A stretch of 64,000 bases of DNA from DASWOJ01 sp964242415 (GTDB lineage: Bacteria > Pseudomonadota > Alphaproteobacteria > Acetobacterales > Acetobacteraceae). Positions 8,307-17,886 of the stretch are shown here, one piece after another; the first letter of the stretch is position 1, and each line of letters opens with the position of its first letter. Both the position numbers and the translations under genes were made by a program. The stretch covers positions 62,001 through 126,000 of the forward strand of contig CAXTAT010000009.1 in the NCBI GenBank assembly GCA_964242415.1, written 5' to 3'. The notes below the pieces were generated by a model, which did not search any database, was not told the DNA's origin, and saw only the letters and a list, made by a program, of their open reading frames with translations.

Positions 8307-10184
8307 CTATCCAGTGAACTTGATATACAGGTAGGACGCTCCGCCCACCATTCCGGTGCTGGTGGTGAGATCGGACTGCGCCGCTGCCAGGCTTAGGCCC
8401 GCAAACGTCACGGTGCCGCTCGCCGCTGCGCCGGTGAACGAGGCCGTGAGCGTCGCTCCCTGGTAGCCGGCGGCGCCCTCGACACCGGCCCAACCCATCG
8501 TGCCCTGGCCCGGCACGAAGCCCCATAGCGTGACCGCGTCGCCCGCATGGAAGTTGACCAGGGTGTCCCACATGGTCCCACCGCCACGGCCGTCGAGGAA
8601 GAACGTGTCCGTCCCGCCATCCGCGCCCGTGGCGCCGGTGAGGAAGTTGGACCCTGTGCCGCCGTCCAGCACGTTGCTGCCGGCGATGGCGGCCAGCGCG
8701 TCGTTGCCGGGGCCGCCCTGCAGGAAGGCGTTGGCGATGTTCGCCGCGACGTTGACGCTGTCCTGGCCCGCCCAGAGGTACTGGGATTGCAGGTAGCCGA
8801 CCGGCCCAGAATAGGCTGTGCCGGGGTTCGTGCCCTGCGCACCCGTGGCCGTGTCCGTCCAGGCGAAGGCCGGCGGCCCCGCGGGAGTGGATGCAACGGG
8901 CGTGACGGCCGGGGCGGGCGCCGGCGAGACGGTGACGCCGAGGCTGGTCCAATCCCCCCAATACGACCCGTTGGAGGCGCGCACATACAAGGTGTCCGCC
9001 GCGGCGCCGGCGTCCAGGCCGACCTGCGACAACGACCCGGCTGTGACGGCGCTGGCCGCCGAGGCCGCGGTTTCCACGCTGCCACTCACCGTGAAGGTGT
9101 CGCCGTCGGCGTCATATACCTGGTAGGACGTGACCGCCTTGCCCTCCGGGTCCACGGCGGAGAACAGCGCGCCGAGGGACTGGCTGCCACCCGCGGCCAC
9201 CGTGACGCCGGGCACCTGGCCGGTCACGTCCGGCGTGTCGAGCGCATAGATGACGACCGAGGCGGCCGACACGCCGGAAAACTCCTGCGAGGCCGCGTGC
9301 GGCGCGGCGACCGCCACGTCGTTGGCCGACCCGTCGTTGGCGGGGTTCACCACCTGCCCCGACGAGTTCACGTAGGTGATGTTGTCCACCAGCATCGCCG
9401 TGCTGCCGGCGCCCGACACGCAGGTCGTGATATGCCCGCCGCCGCCGGCCGGCACGAACGCGACCATGTCCCCCGTGGTGACCATCGGCTGCCAACCGCC
9501 GGTGCTGCCGGCGGGGCCGTCGTAGGCGACGTACCACTCGCCGTTGGCCTGGCCGGGGATGCCGGTCGAGGTGCTTTGGACCGGCAGCGACGCACCCGCC
9601 TCGGCGGCGATGGTGCTGGCCAGCACCCAGCAGCCGTCCTCGTTCCAGGCCTGGCCCACGAAGCCGTCTGCGATGGCGGCGATCGAGTCCGGCGTGGCCT
9701 GCGGCGGAACCGGCCCGGCAAAGCCCGGCTCCGTTGCCACCGTGGCGCTGCCCAAGTAGCCCGCCGCGTCTACCTGCATCAGGGCGTTGGGATTGGCGGC
9801 GTACGCCGTCGCCACCGAGCGGCTGCTGGTGCCGAACAGCGACAGGTTGGTTACGTCGCCGGGGCTGGTCGAGGCCGTGTAGGTGAGCTGGTCGAGGTAG
9901 CCGTAGGTGCTGCTGCAATAGCGGCCCGTGGAGGGTTGGTAGGTGAACGCGATGCCGGCGCCGCGCGCATCGCTGCCGATGCCGCTGAACCCCTGGGTCT
10001 GGCCGCCGCCCGCGAGGGAGCCGGTCGCGCCCGACTCGCCGGCCGTGTACTCGTTCCGGTCCAGGCCGGTCAGCACGAGGTAGGCGGGGTTGCTGGCTGA
10101 TGCCGTGGTGGCAAGCATCTGCGACAGCGCGATGGCCTGCCCAGGCGCGACGACGAAGGCGCTCTCGTTGATGGTGACGGCCAT
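8307..10184 (-). CDS. Secreted RTX-type protein with a central papain-like/CHAP-like segment
   Basis: 625-residue protein without a signal peptide, probably exported by a type I system. Residues 1-165 are Ser/Thr/Gly-rich and unrecognised. Residues ~168-275 look like a papain-like (CHAP/NlpC-type) core: Cys185 at the start of a helix (DGCWVLASTIAAEA), GDMVAFVPAGGGGHITT with His251 on a strand, then VDNITYVN offering Asp267/Asn268. An Ig/cadherin-like stretch follows (DPEGKAVTSYQVYDADGD), and the C-terminus has RTX-like GGPGNDAL and GGTGSNFL turns. The start ATG 10184 has an AAAGGGA ribosome site. The enzyme assignment is inferred from the pattern only; no exporter gene is nearby. Confidence 0.65.
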   Translation of the reverse strand: MAVTINESAFVVAPGQAIALSQMLATTASASNPAYLVLTGLDRNEYTAGESGATGSLAGGGQTQGFSGIGSDARGAGIAFTYQPSTGRYCSSTYGYLDQLTYTASTSPGDVTNLSLFGTSSRSVATAYAANPNALMQVDAAGYLGSATVATEPGFAGPVPPQATPDSIAAIADGFVGQAWNEDGCWVLASTIAAEAGASLPVQSTSTGIPGQANGEWYVAYDGPAGSTGGWQPMVTTGDMVAFVPAGGGGHITTCVSGAGSTAMLVDNITYVNSSGQVVNPANDGSANDVAVAAPHAASQEFSGVSAASVVIYALDTPDVTGQVPGVTVAAGGSQSLGALFSAVDPEGKAVTSYQVYDADGDTFTVSGSVETAASAASAVTAGSLSQVGLDAGAAADTLYVRASNGSYWGDWTSLGVTVSPAPAPAVTPVASTPAGPPAFAWTDTATGAQGTNPGTAYSGPVGYLQSQYLWAGQDSVNVAANIANAFLQGGPGNDALAAIAGSNVLDGGTGSNFLTGATGADGGTDTFFLDGRGGGTMWDTLVNFHAGDAVTLWGFVPGQGTMGWAGVEGAAGYQGATLTASFTGAAASGTVTFAGLSLAAAQSDLTTSTGMVGGASYLYIKFTG

Positions 10185-10600
10185 CGTGTCCCTTTCTGCT
10201 CCACCCACCAGGATGGGCCACCGGCGGCTTATTCAAGTGGTTCTAGATGTGGACAATGCTGGGGAGATCGAGTTGCGGAAATTTAACTATTTTTGCAGCA
10301 CGCCAATCGTTATCAAATGTAAAAACATGTACGATAGGCCGGGATGCCGCTTTCCCGGGTGTGTAACGTTGCCCGGTTAATCCGGTGTGGAGAAACGAGT
10401 ATGCCTGTTTCTGATGCGCCGCCGCCGGATACTTCCCTGGCCCGGCGGGAGAGGTCCTCGAACTGGAACGGAGGTCGTCTGGGGCCAACCTGCCAGCATT
10501 ATGTGGCCGCATGTCCCCATCGCCCGCACCTCGCGTGGAATAGGCGCGGCGCGGCAGCCTGGAACGGCTTCGCTGCGCCGACCGAGGCCGCGATCCCGCA
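10185..10600. other. Gene-free interval upstream of the RTX gene
   Basis: 416 bases between two minus-strand genes. The part at 10240-10340 is clearly poorer in GC than the rest of the window, as expected for a promoter region of the RTX gene, but I cannot fix -35/-10 boxes. Short open frames on both strands here show no recognisable protein. No tRNA or terminator seen. Confidence 0.5.
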
Positions 10601-11041
10601 TCATGTTCCGGTCGCCGGATTTTCGGCCGGGTGCTTGTCGGCCGTGGGGGCGGCGCATTGGAACGTCAGCGTGTCCTGCGGGGCGAAACCGCCGTAACCC
10701 CGATCGCCGATCGCCGTCATCGTCAGGCCCTTCTTGGCGCAGTACGCGGTCGCAACGCGGACGTTGTCAGCCTTCGCGTCGTCAACGCCGCTTGTGATGC
10801 CCAGGATATGGGAGCGCACGCTGTAGGCGCCGTGGCCCAACCGCTCGACTCCATACGTGGTGTGGCCCACCCGCGCGATGTCGGTGCCTCCAGTGCAGGC
10901 GGATGGTGCAAGGCACGCCGCGAGGAGCAGGGCGACCCGCCAGCCTGCACTGGCGTCAGCGGCGGCTCGCTGGTGTCGGCGGGTGCCTGGGTCCGAGTGG
11001 TCCGGGGGAGCCGCGGGGGACTGCTGCCGCCACCGGGTCAT
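10601..11041 (-). CDS. Small putative lipoprotein of unknown function
   Basis: The convincing part is the last ~100 residues: a hydrophobic stretch VALLLAACLAPSACTGG with a good lipobox (LAAC), then a small domain with an internal Cys pair (AYCAKKGL … TFQCAAPT). This is the layout of many short outer-membrane or periplasmic lipoproteins. The start is uncertain: ATG 11041 gives 146 residues with an unusually long 45-residue region before the hydrophobic core, and no strong ribosome site is visible, so a shorter start may be used. No function can be assigned. It is not close enough to its neighbours to suggest an operon. Confidence 0.5.
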   Translation of the reverse strand: MTRWRQQSPAAPPDHSDPGTRRHQRAAADASAGWRVALLLAACLAPSACTGGTDIARVGHTTYGVERLGHGAYSVRSHILGITSGVDDAKADNVRVATAYCAKKGLTMTAIGDRGYGGFAPQDTLTFQCAAPTADKHPAENPATGT

Positions 11042-11486
11042 CCCAGCGCCTGCGACGTGCCCGGCGTGCATGTGCAGGGCGCTCGAAGGGCTGGCAGCGA
11101 TGCTGGCCGGCGGGTGCGCTGGGCGGCATGGCATCGTGGGCCGCCGGTCTTGGCGGGGTGAAGGCGGGTCAGGGGCTGCGCCGGCTGGCTGGTCACACGG
11201 GAACCTTTCCGATCTGTTGGACGTGCCGAACTCTTGGGATTGAACGTGGCGCGCCGGTCCTGCCCACGGTCCGGGATGCCGAAAAGTGCAAGGGCGCCCG
11301 TTGCCGCAGCCAGGCCCGGCCTTGGCGCCGCACCTCAACGCCTGAGACGAGCCGAGGGGGGCCACCGTGGCCGGACCCCGGCGCCGGCCCAACCAGCCCT
11401 TCATAAGCAGGGTCCCAGGAGGATTTTGCGTCTCCAGCGCCGGGACTGGCCTTTGCATCCGCGGCAACCCCTCCTAGAACCCTGCG
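11042..11486. other. Gene-free interval between lipoprotein and rpe
   Basis: 445 bases between divergent genes. It must carry the rpe promoter and possibly the lipoprotein promoter, but no clear boxes were found. The open frame that crosses it on the minus strand upstream of 11041 is Pro/Ser/Arg-rich and looks like a GC artefact. Confidence 0.45.
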
Positions 11487-12176
11487 ATGCCTGACCATGC
11501 CCCGCACCGGGACCCGACTTGGCCGCCTCCCGGCGTCCTCATCGCGCCTAGCCTGCTCGCCGCCGACTTCGCCCGCTTAGGAGATGCCGCGGCCGGCGTG
11601 GCCGCCGCCGGCGCGGACTGGCTGCACCTGGACATCATGGACGGGCACTTCGTCCCCAACCTGTCCTTCGGCCCGCAGGTGCTCCGTGCGCTGCGCGGCG
11701 GGTCGGCGCTGCCGTTCGACGTCCACCTGATGATCAGCCCGGCCGACCCCTACATCCCCGGCTTCGCGGAGGCCGGGGCCGACCACATCATCGTCCACGT
11801 GGAGGCCGGGCCGCATCTGCACCGCTCGCTGCAACTGGTGCGCTCGTTGGGCAAGCGGGCCGGCGTGGCGCTCAACCCGGGCACCCCGGCCGAGGCCATC
11901 GCCGCCGTGCTCGACATGGCCGACCTGGTTCTGGTGATGACCGTCAACCCCGGCTTCGGCGGCCAGGCGTTCCTGCACAGCCAGCTTGAGAAGGTGCGGC
12001 AGGTCCGCGCCATGATCGGGGACCGGGCGATCGCGCTGGAGGTGGACGGCGGCATCACGCCCGAGACTGCGCCCCCGGCTATCCAGGCCGGGGCCGGCGT
12101 GCTGGTCGCGGGGACGGCGGTGTTCGGCGCCAAGGACCCCGCCGCCGCCATCGCCGCCATGCGGGGCGCCACCTGA
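11487..12176 (+). CDS. rpe: Ribulose-phosphate 3-epimerase
   Basis: Interconverts ribulose 5-phosphate and xylulose 5-phosphate in the pentose phosphate or Calvin pathway. 229 residues, a TIM barrel. Family blocks are clear: IAPSLLAADFARLG, DWLHLDIMDGHFVPNLSFGP (metal/catalytic His and Asp), FDVHLMIS, VMTVNPGFGGQAF and LEVDGGI with the second catalytic Asp. The stop overlaps the ATG of the next gene (TGATG at 12174-12178), so the two are translationally coupled. zwf, which feeds the same pathway, is 48 kb away. Confidence 0.96.
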   Translation: MPDHAPHRDPTWPPPGVLIAPSLLAADFARLGDAAAGVAAAGADWLHLDIMDGHFVPNLSFGPQVLRALRGGSALPFDVHLMISPADPYIPGFAEAGADHIIVHVEAGPHLHRSLQLVRSLGKRAGVALNPGTPAEAIAAVLDMADLVLVMTVNPGFGGQAFLHSQLEKVRQVRAMIGDRAIALEVDGGITPETAPPAIQAGAGVLVAGTAVFGAKDPAAAIAAMRGAT

Positions 12177-13768
12177 TGGACCCCCGCCGCTGGGCGCGCG
12201 ACGCCCGCCGCGCCATGTCCAAGATGCCGGCCATACGGATGGGCCGCGTGCCCGATGCGCCGTCGCTGCCGGTGCGCGACCCCTGGCCCGGCAACCCCGC
12301 CCGTGGCGCCCGCCTGCTCAGGGACGAGCTGGAGCTGGCCGGCGCCGTCCGCCGCCTGGCCCCGGGCGGCTGGGGCGACACCGCCGGGCACGAGCTGCTG
12401 CGCGCCCACGCCCACGGCTTCACCTGGCTGCGCGACCTGCGTGCCCTGGGCACCGACGCCGCCCGCGCCCGTGCCCGCGCCCTGGTGGCCGACTGGATCG
12501 CCGCCCCGCATCTGGAGCGCCTGGCGCACCGTCCGGACGTGGCCGGCGCCCGCATCGCCGCCTGGCTGGGCCATTACGACTTCTTTGCCGCCAGCGCCGA
12601 TGACGGCTTCCGCAGCCGCATGATGGCCCGGCTGGTCGCCGACGCCCGGATGCTTGCCGCTTCGCTGCCGTCCGAGGAGCCGGATGCCCGCGCCCTGACC
12701 GCCCTCAAGGGGCTGATCGCCGCCGCGGTCGCCCTGCCGGACCATGCGGCGTTCCTGACCCGCACCCTGCGGTTCCTGCCGCAGGAGATCGCGCGCCAGG
12801 TGCTGCCCGACGGGTGCCACGCCGAGCGTAGCCCGGCCGCACACCTGGCGGCGCTGCAGGACCTGACCGAGATCCGCACCCTGATGCAGGCCGCCCAGGC
12901 GCAGCCCCCGGCCGCGCTGACCTCAGCCATAGAGCGGATGGCCCCCGCCCTGCGCGCCCTGCGCCACGGCGATGGCGGCCTGGCGCTGTTCAATGGTGCA
13001 AAGGAGGAGCACGCCGCGCTGATCGACCTGGTGCTGATCCAGGCCGGCCGGGGCGGCCGCGCGCCGGCCGGGCTGACGGAGGGTGGCTTCCACCGCCTGC
13101 AGGCCGGGCGCAGCGTGCTGGTGGTGGATTGCGGCGCCCCGCCGCCGCCGGGCCTGGACCGCATGGCCCATGCCGGCACCCTGTCGCTGGAGCTGTCGGT
13201 CGGCAAGGAGCGCCTGGTCGTCAACTGCGGCGCGGCCCCGGCAGCCGGCGCAGCCTGGCGCGACGCCACCCGCGCCAGTGCCGCCCACTCCACCCTGGTG
13301 ATCGCCGACACCAGCTCGTCCGAGCTGCGCGCGACCGGGCTGGGCCGCCACCCCGCCCAGGTGGACGTGCAGCGGCAGGAGGCCAACGGCGCGCACTGGC
13401 TGGAGGCGAGCCACGACGGCTACAAGGCGACCTTCGGCGCCGTGCACCGCCGCCGGCTGTACATGGCCGAAAGCGGCGAGGACATCCGCGGGGAGGACGC
13501 CGTGGAGGCGCCTACGCCGCAGGGGTATGCCGTGCGCTTTCACCTGCATCCCTCGGTTACGGCCGCCATGCAGGGCGATGTGGAGGGTGTCCTGCTCCGG
13601 TTGCCCGGCGGCAGCGCCTGGCGCTTCAAGGCGGAGGGCGCGCAGGTGTCGCTGGAGGAAAGCGTTTACCTCGGCGGGCCGGAACCGCAGCGCAGCCAGC
13701 AGGTGGTGCTGACGGGACAGGCGGACGGGGTGCAACAGGCGAAGTGGGCGATCACCAAGGTGGGCTGA
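12176..13768 (+). CDS. Heparinase II/III-like protein
   Basis: 530-residue protein of the alphaproteobacterial heparinase II/III-like family: an N-terminal helical domain with GAHGFTWLRDL-like residues (about 80-100) and a C-terminal beta-rich domain (about 300-520) with GGFHRLQAGRSVLVVDCG and AHSTLVIADTSSSEL. No signal peptide is evident, so its place in the cell and its substrate are unknown; it may cleave an acidic polysaccharide. In related bacteria this gene commonly stands near rsmB and purH; here it is coupled to rpe and about 4 kb from rsmB. Substrate claims would be inference. Confidence 0.8.
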   Translation: MDPRRWARDARRAMSKMPAIRMGRVPDAPSLPVRDPWPGNPARGARLLRDELELAGAVRRLAPGGWGDTAGHELLRAHAHGFTWLRDLRALGTDAARARARALVADWIAAPHLERLAHRPDVAGARIAAWLGHYDFFAASADDGFRSRMMARLVADARMLAASLPSEEPDARALTALKGLIAAAVALPDHAAFLTRTLRFLPQEIARQVLPDGCHAERSPAAHLAALQDLTEIRTLMQAAQAQPPAALTSAIERMAPALRALRHGDGGLALFNGAKEEHAALIDLVLIQAGRGGRAPAGLTEGGFHRLQAGRSVLVVDCGAPPPPGLDRMAHAGTLSLELSVGKERLVVNCGAAPAAGAAWRDATRASAAHSTLVIADTSSSELRATGLGRHPAQVDVQRQEANGAHWLEASHDGYKATFGAVHRRRLYMAESGEDIRGEDAVEAPTPQGYAVRFHLHPSVTAAMQGDVEGVLLRLPGGSAWRFKAEGAQVSLEESVYLGGPEPQRSQQVVLTGQADGVQQAKWAITKVG

Positions 13769-13845
13769 CGCGGCAGGCTTCTGGCCGGACGCCTCGGGTG
13801 CGGCATTACGAACGGTCGTCCCGCTACGGGGCCGGCGCAGGTGCG

Positions 13846-13871
13846 GGAACAGCGTTGGCCCCTTCTGCGTT
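13846..13871 (+). promoter_or_regulatory. Candidate EcfG (general stress) promoter
   Basis: GGAAC at 13846-13850, 17 bases, then CGTT at 13868-13871. This matches the GGAAC-N16/17-CGTT pattern known for alphaproteobacterial EcfG sigma factors. It stands 26 bases before the ATG of the Gly-rich protein gene, leaving a short leader with a CAGGAGA ribosome site. Confidence 0.6.
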
Positions 13872-13897
13872 GGCCACGCATAGCAGGAGAATTCAGC

Positions 13898-14479
13898 ATG
13901 AGTGGAACAGCAACTGATGGCCCCAAGGAAGGCCCAACCCTGGCAGCGTCCGTCACGGAAGTGCAGGGCACATTCCCGAACGATGCGGCGCTGCAGGAAG
14001 CGGTGTCCGGCCTGACGCTGGTCGGCTATGACCGGGCCGATTTCAGCCTGCCCGAAGACCGGCCGGCTGTCCCGACGCCGACCGAGAGCGCGGAGAACCC
14101 GACCGACCGCATCGACATGGCGCAGTTGCGGACCATGGGCACCAGCATGGCGGGATACGCAGGCGCGGTGGCCACGGCGGGCGCGGTGATCGCCACCGGT
14201 GGCGCGGCGGCCCTGGCGATCGGCGGCGCGGCGCTGGTCGGCGCGGGGACGGCGGCGGCGGCCAATGCCAGCGGGCAGGCGGCGGATCAGGCGGGGGTGG
14301 ACGACCGCAACAAGAAAGGCGCGGAGGGCACGCTGGTGCTCGCCGTGCGCGTCACGTCCAAGGAGCAGGCCGAGCAGGTCATGGGCATCATGCAGCAGTC
14401 CCAGGCGTCGAGCGTGACGCCGGTCGAGCGCAGCGACATGACGGCAGGCGTCAGCTCGGCATCCTGGACCGGTGAATAA
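13898..14479 (+). CDS. Gly/Ala-rich putative stress-associated membrane protein
   Basis: 193 residues. The N-terminus (FPNDAALQEAVSGLTLVGYDRADFSLPED) resembles the short domain found in general-stress 17M-type proteins. The middle (about 85-125) is a Gly/Ala-rich hydrophobic hairpin (GYAGAVATAGAVIATGG, ALAIGGAALVGAGTAAAA) of the Gly-zipper kind, and the C-terminus is an LVLAVRVTSKEQAEQVMGIM strand-helix unit. Start chosen at ATG 13898 because of the CAGGAGA site; the frame continues upstream but crosses the likely promoter. The upstream EcfG-like promoter suggests it belongs to the general stress response. The biochemical role is unknown. Confidence 0.7.
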   Translation: MSGTATDGPKEGPTLAASVTEVQGTFPNDAALQEAVSGLTLVGYDRADFSLPEDRPAVPTPTESAENPTDRIDMAQLRTMGTSMAGYAGAVATAGAVIATGGAAALAIGGAALVGAGTAAAANASGQAADQAGVDDRNKKGAEGTLVLAVRVTSKEQAEQVMGIMQQSQASSVTPVERSDMTAGVSSASWTGE

Positions 14480-14482
14480 GAG

Positions 14483-14518
14483 CCTGCCGGGCTGCCTGGA
14501 CGCAGGCGGCCCGGCAGG
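14483..14518. terminator. Hairpin between convergent stress gene and cspA
   Basis: Perfect 10-bp stem (CCTGCCGGGC / GCCCGGCAGG) with a 16-base loop, lying 3 bases after one stop and 9 bases from the convergent one. No U-run, so termination is only probable; it could serve both strands. Confidence 0.6.
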
Positions 14519-14527
14519 TGCGCCGGG

Positions 14528-14731
14528 TTAAGCCAGCTTCAGGTTGGTCGCAGCCGCCTTGCCGCGCTCCATGGCGACTTCGTAGCTGACCTTCTGGCCG
14601 TCATTCAGTCCGTTCAGCCCGGCTGCCTGCACCGCCGTGATGTGGACGAACACGTCCTTGCTGCCGTCCTGCGGCATGATGAACCCAAAACCTTTTGTGG
14701 CATTGAACCACTTCACGGTGCCGACAGCCAT
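14528..14731 (-). CDS. Cold-shock domain protein, copy 1
   Basis: 67-residue CspA-family RNA/DNA-binding protein. RNP1 KGFGFI and RNP2 VFVHIT are intact. The ATG at 14731 has an AGGAGA ribosome site seven bases upstream; a longer reading of seven residues is not needed. Nearly identical to the neighbouring copy at 14815-15018, so the pair arose by tandem duplication. Probably an RNA chaperone induced by cold or growth change. Confidence 0.93.
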   Translation of the reverse strand: MAVGTVKWFNATKGFGFIMPQDGSKDVFVHITAVQAAGLNGLNDGQKVSYEVAMERGKAAATNLKLA

Positions 14732-14814
14732 AATCCATTCTCCTCGGAACACCCGGCCTAGCCGCGTGCTTGGTGATGCGCCCGCCGCGCCGTCGCGACA
14801 GGCAGCGTGGGGGT

Positions 14815-15018
14815 TTAAGCGAGCTTGAGGTTGGTGGCAGCGGCCTTGCCGCGTTCCATCACGACGTCGAACGAGACGTTTTGCCCCTCATCCAACCCGC
14901 GCAGTCCGGCGGCCTGCACGGCGGTGATGTGGACGAAAACGTCCTTGGTGCCGTCCTGCGGCATGATGAAGCCGAAGCCCTTGGTGGCGTTGAACCACTT
15001 AACGGTGCCGGTAGCCAT
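14815..15018 (-). CDS. Cold-shock domain protein, copy 2
   Basis: 67 residues, intact RNP motifs KGFGFI and VFVHIT. Differs from copy 1 mainly in the middle (LRGLDEGQNVSFDVVM against LNGLNDGQKVSYEVAM). The ATG at 15018 gives the standard family length. About 230 bases of leader and promoter region lie between it and the groEL terminator; a long leader would be usual for cold-shock genes, but no specific thermosensor fold could be confirmed by eye. Confidence 0.93.
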   Translation of the reverse strand: MATGTVKWFNATKGFGFIMPQDGTKDVFVHITAVQAAGLRGLDEGQNVSFDVVMERGKAAATNLKLA

Positions 15019-15250
15019 AACTGCGTCACTCTCCGTCTTCGCGCCCTGCAACGGCGCAGGGCAGGACAATCGGGCCTTTGGACGGCTTGTGGGCACCCGA
15101 AGCCAGCGGAAGCGCAGCAAGGCTAGTCAAAAACACGATTGATTGTGCATGGGCGCAGAATCAGACCGTTGTGTCAATCGCGCCGACGTGACAGACCACC
15201 CGATTCGACGCCCTGGCGCAGAAACGCAACACCCTTCGTCAAATCTGCAT

Positions 15251-15282
15251 AAACGAGAAAGGGCGGACCTTGCGGCCCGCCC
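15251..15282 (-). terminator. Intrinsic terminator of groESL
   Basis: On the minus strand a 9-bp stem (GGGCGGGCC / GGTCCGCCC, one G-U pair) closed by a GCAA tetraloop is followed by TTTCTCGTTT. It lies 31-62 bases after the groEL stop and has the textbook form. Confidence 0.85.
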
Positions 15283-15312
15283 CTTCCGTACTTGGCACGT
15301 TACGGCTTGGAC

Positions 15313-16965
<1,653 letters not shown>

Positions 16966-16997
16966 GTCTTCTTGATCCTTTGGTGATTAGGGGTTGG

Positions 16998-17312
16998 TTA
17001 CGCGGCCTTGGCGGCGGCGGGCTGGCCCTCGATGATGCCCATGATGTCGCTCTCCTTCATGATCAGGAGCTCCTCGCCATCGAGCTTCACCTCGGTGCCG
17101 GACCACTTGCCGAACAGCACGCGGTCGCCGGCCTTCACGTCGAGCGCCACGATGGCGCCCTGCTCGTTGCGGGCGCCGGCGCCGACGGCGATGACCTCGC
17201 CCTCCATCGGCTTCTCCTGCGCGGTGTCGGGGATGATGATGCCGCCGCGAGTCTTCTCTTCGGCCGTGATGCGCTTGACCACGATCCGGTCGTGCAGGGG
17301 ACGGAACTTCAT
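16998..17312 (-). CDS. groS: Co-chaperonin GroES
   Basis: 104-residue lid of the GroEL chamber. Begins MKFRPLHDRIVVKRI and has the mobile-loop region EEKTRGGIIIPDTAQEKPM and the C-terminal EGEELLIMKESDIMGII-like end. Start at ATG 17312, with GGAG upstream; the longer frame would run through the operator. First gene of the groESL operon. Confidence 0.97.
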   Translation of the reverse strand: MKFRPLHDRIVVKRITAEEKTRGGIIIPDTAQEKPMEGEVIAVGAGARNEQGAIVALDVKAGDRVLFGKWSGTEVKLDGEELLIMKESDIMGIIEGQPAAAKAA

Positions 17313-17383
17313 GCGGGATCGCTCCAGTAAGGATGGATGTCTGCAGGTCAGACCTGCGGGTTCAGGCCCCGCCCCGCGGCGCG

Positions 17384-17410
17384 TTAGCACTCCCCAGGGG
17401 CGAGTGCCAG
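17384..17410. promoter_or_regulatory. CIRCE operator of groESL
   Basis: TTAGCACTC, nine bases, GAGTGCCAG: the left half is a perfect CIRCE arm and the right one differs at two positions. It lies directly after the -10 box of the groESL promoter, where bound HrcA would block initiation. Confidence 0.88.
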
Positions 17411-17411
17411 C

Positions 17412-17440
17412 GATCTAGGAGATCGGCCGGGGGCTGTCAA
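17412..17440 (-). promoter_or_regulatory. Sigma-70 promoter of groESL
   Basis: Read on the minus strand: -35 TTGACA (17440-17435), 17-base spacer, -10 TAGATC (17417-17412). The CIRCE element begins two bases downstream. The leader to the groES ATG is about 95 bases. Confidence 0.8.
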
Positions 17441-17447
17441 GCATTCA

Positions 17448-17474
17448 GCAGCAGTCGCGCGTTGAGAGTGCTAA
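17448..17474. promoter_or_regulatory. Second, half-degenerate CIRCE-like site
   Basis: GCAGCAGTC, nine bases, GAGTGCTAA: here the right arm is perfect and the left matches at 6 of 9 positions, the mirror image of the first site. It lies upstream of the groESL -35 box and about 100 bases before usg, so it could strengthen HrcA binding or affect the divergent gene. Confidence 0.55.
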
Positions 17475-17576
17475 AGTGTTGGTCCCACTTGCTTTTTCCT
17501 TCCCAAACCGTGACGCAATTCCGCAATCTTCGCACAAGCCCCCCTGACCCGGGCCGAACATGAAGAGGAAGACTGC

Positions 17577-17837
17577 ATGAGCCTGGCACTGCAACTGCGG
17601 GACTATCGCCTGACCACCGCCGAGATCCTCTACCACTTGCCCGACCATCCCGGCCTGTTGCAGACCTATGTCTGGCAGGGCCTTGACCTGGCGCCCCGCT
17701 TCCCTGCGCTGCGCGGCTTCCTGGAGTTCTGGCAGCGCGAGCTGGAGGGCAAGCTGCACTCGATCAAGGTGGCCAGCGGCGGCCCGATCCGGCCGGCGGC
17801 GGTGCGCCACACGCCGCACCTGATGTACTTGCATTAA
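17577..17837 (+). CDS. usg: Usg family protein
   Basis: 86-residue alphaproteobacterial Usg protein (DYRLTTAEILYHLPDHPGLLQTYVWQ, then a C-terminal HTPHLMYLH). Usg was once proposed as a partner in tryptophan synthesis, but its function is not established. Starts at ATG 17577 with a GAGGAAG site. Divergent from groESL, convergent with the TVP38 gene. Confidence 0.9.
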   Translation: MSLALQLRDYRLTTAEILYHLPDHPGLLQTYVWQGLDLAPRFPALRGFLEFWQRELEGKLHSIKVASGGPIRPAAVRHTPHLMYLH

Positions 17838-17886
17838 GCTGGAGCATTAGGCTGGGGGCATCAGGCGGGATGCATCAGGCGGGCAG
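17834..17886. repeat. 14-bp minisatellite across two convergent gene ends
   Basis: Three full 14-bp units and a partial one, of the form (T/C)AGGCTGGGGGCAT with variation. The array spans the whole gap between usg and the TVP38 gene and supplies the stop codons of both. Same GGCTGG-core family as the arrays near 19.5 and 34.4 kb. Confidence 0.7.

Noticed and set aside
15019..15250. Cold-shock thermosensor leader upstream of the second csp gene
   Set aside because: The length would allow it and a TTGACA lies on the minus strand at 15178-15173, but there is no matching -10 box and no fold that I can support by eye.
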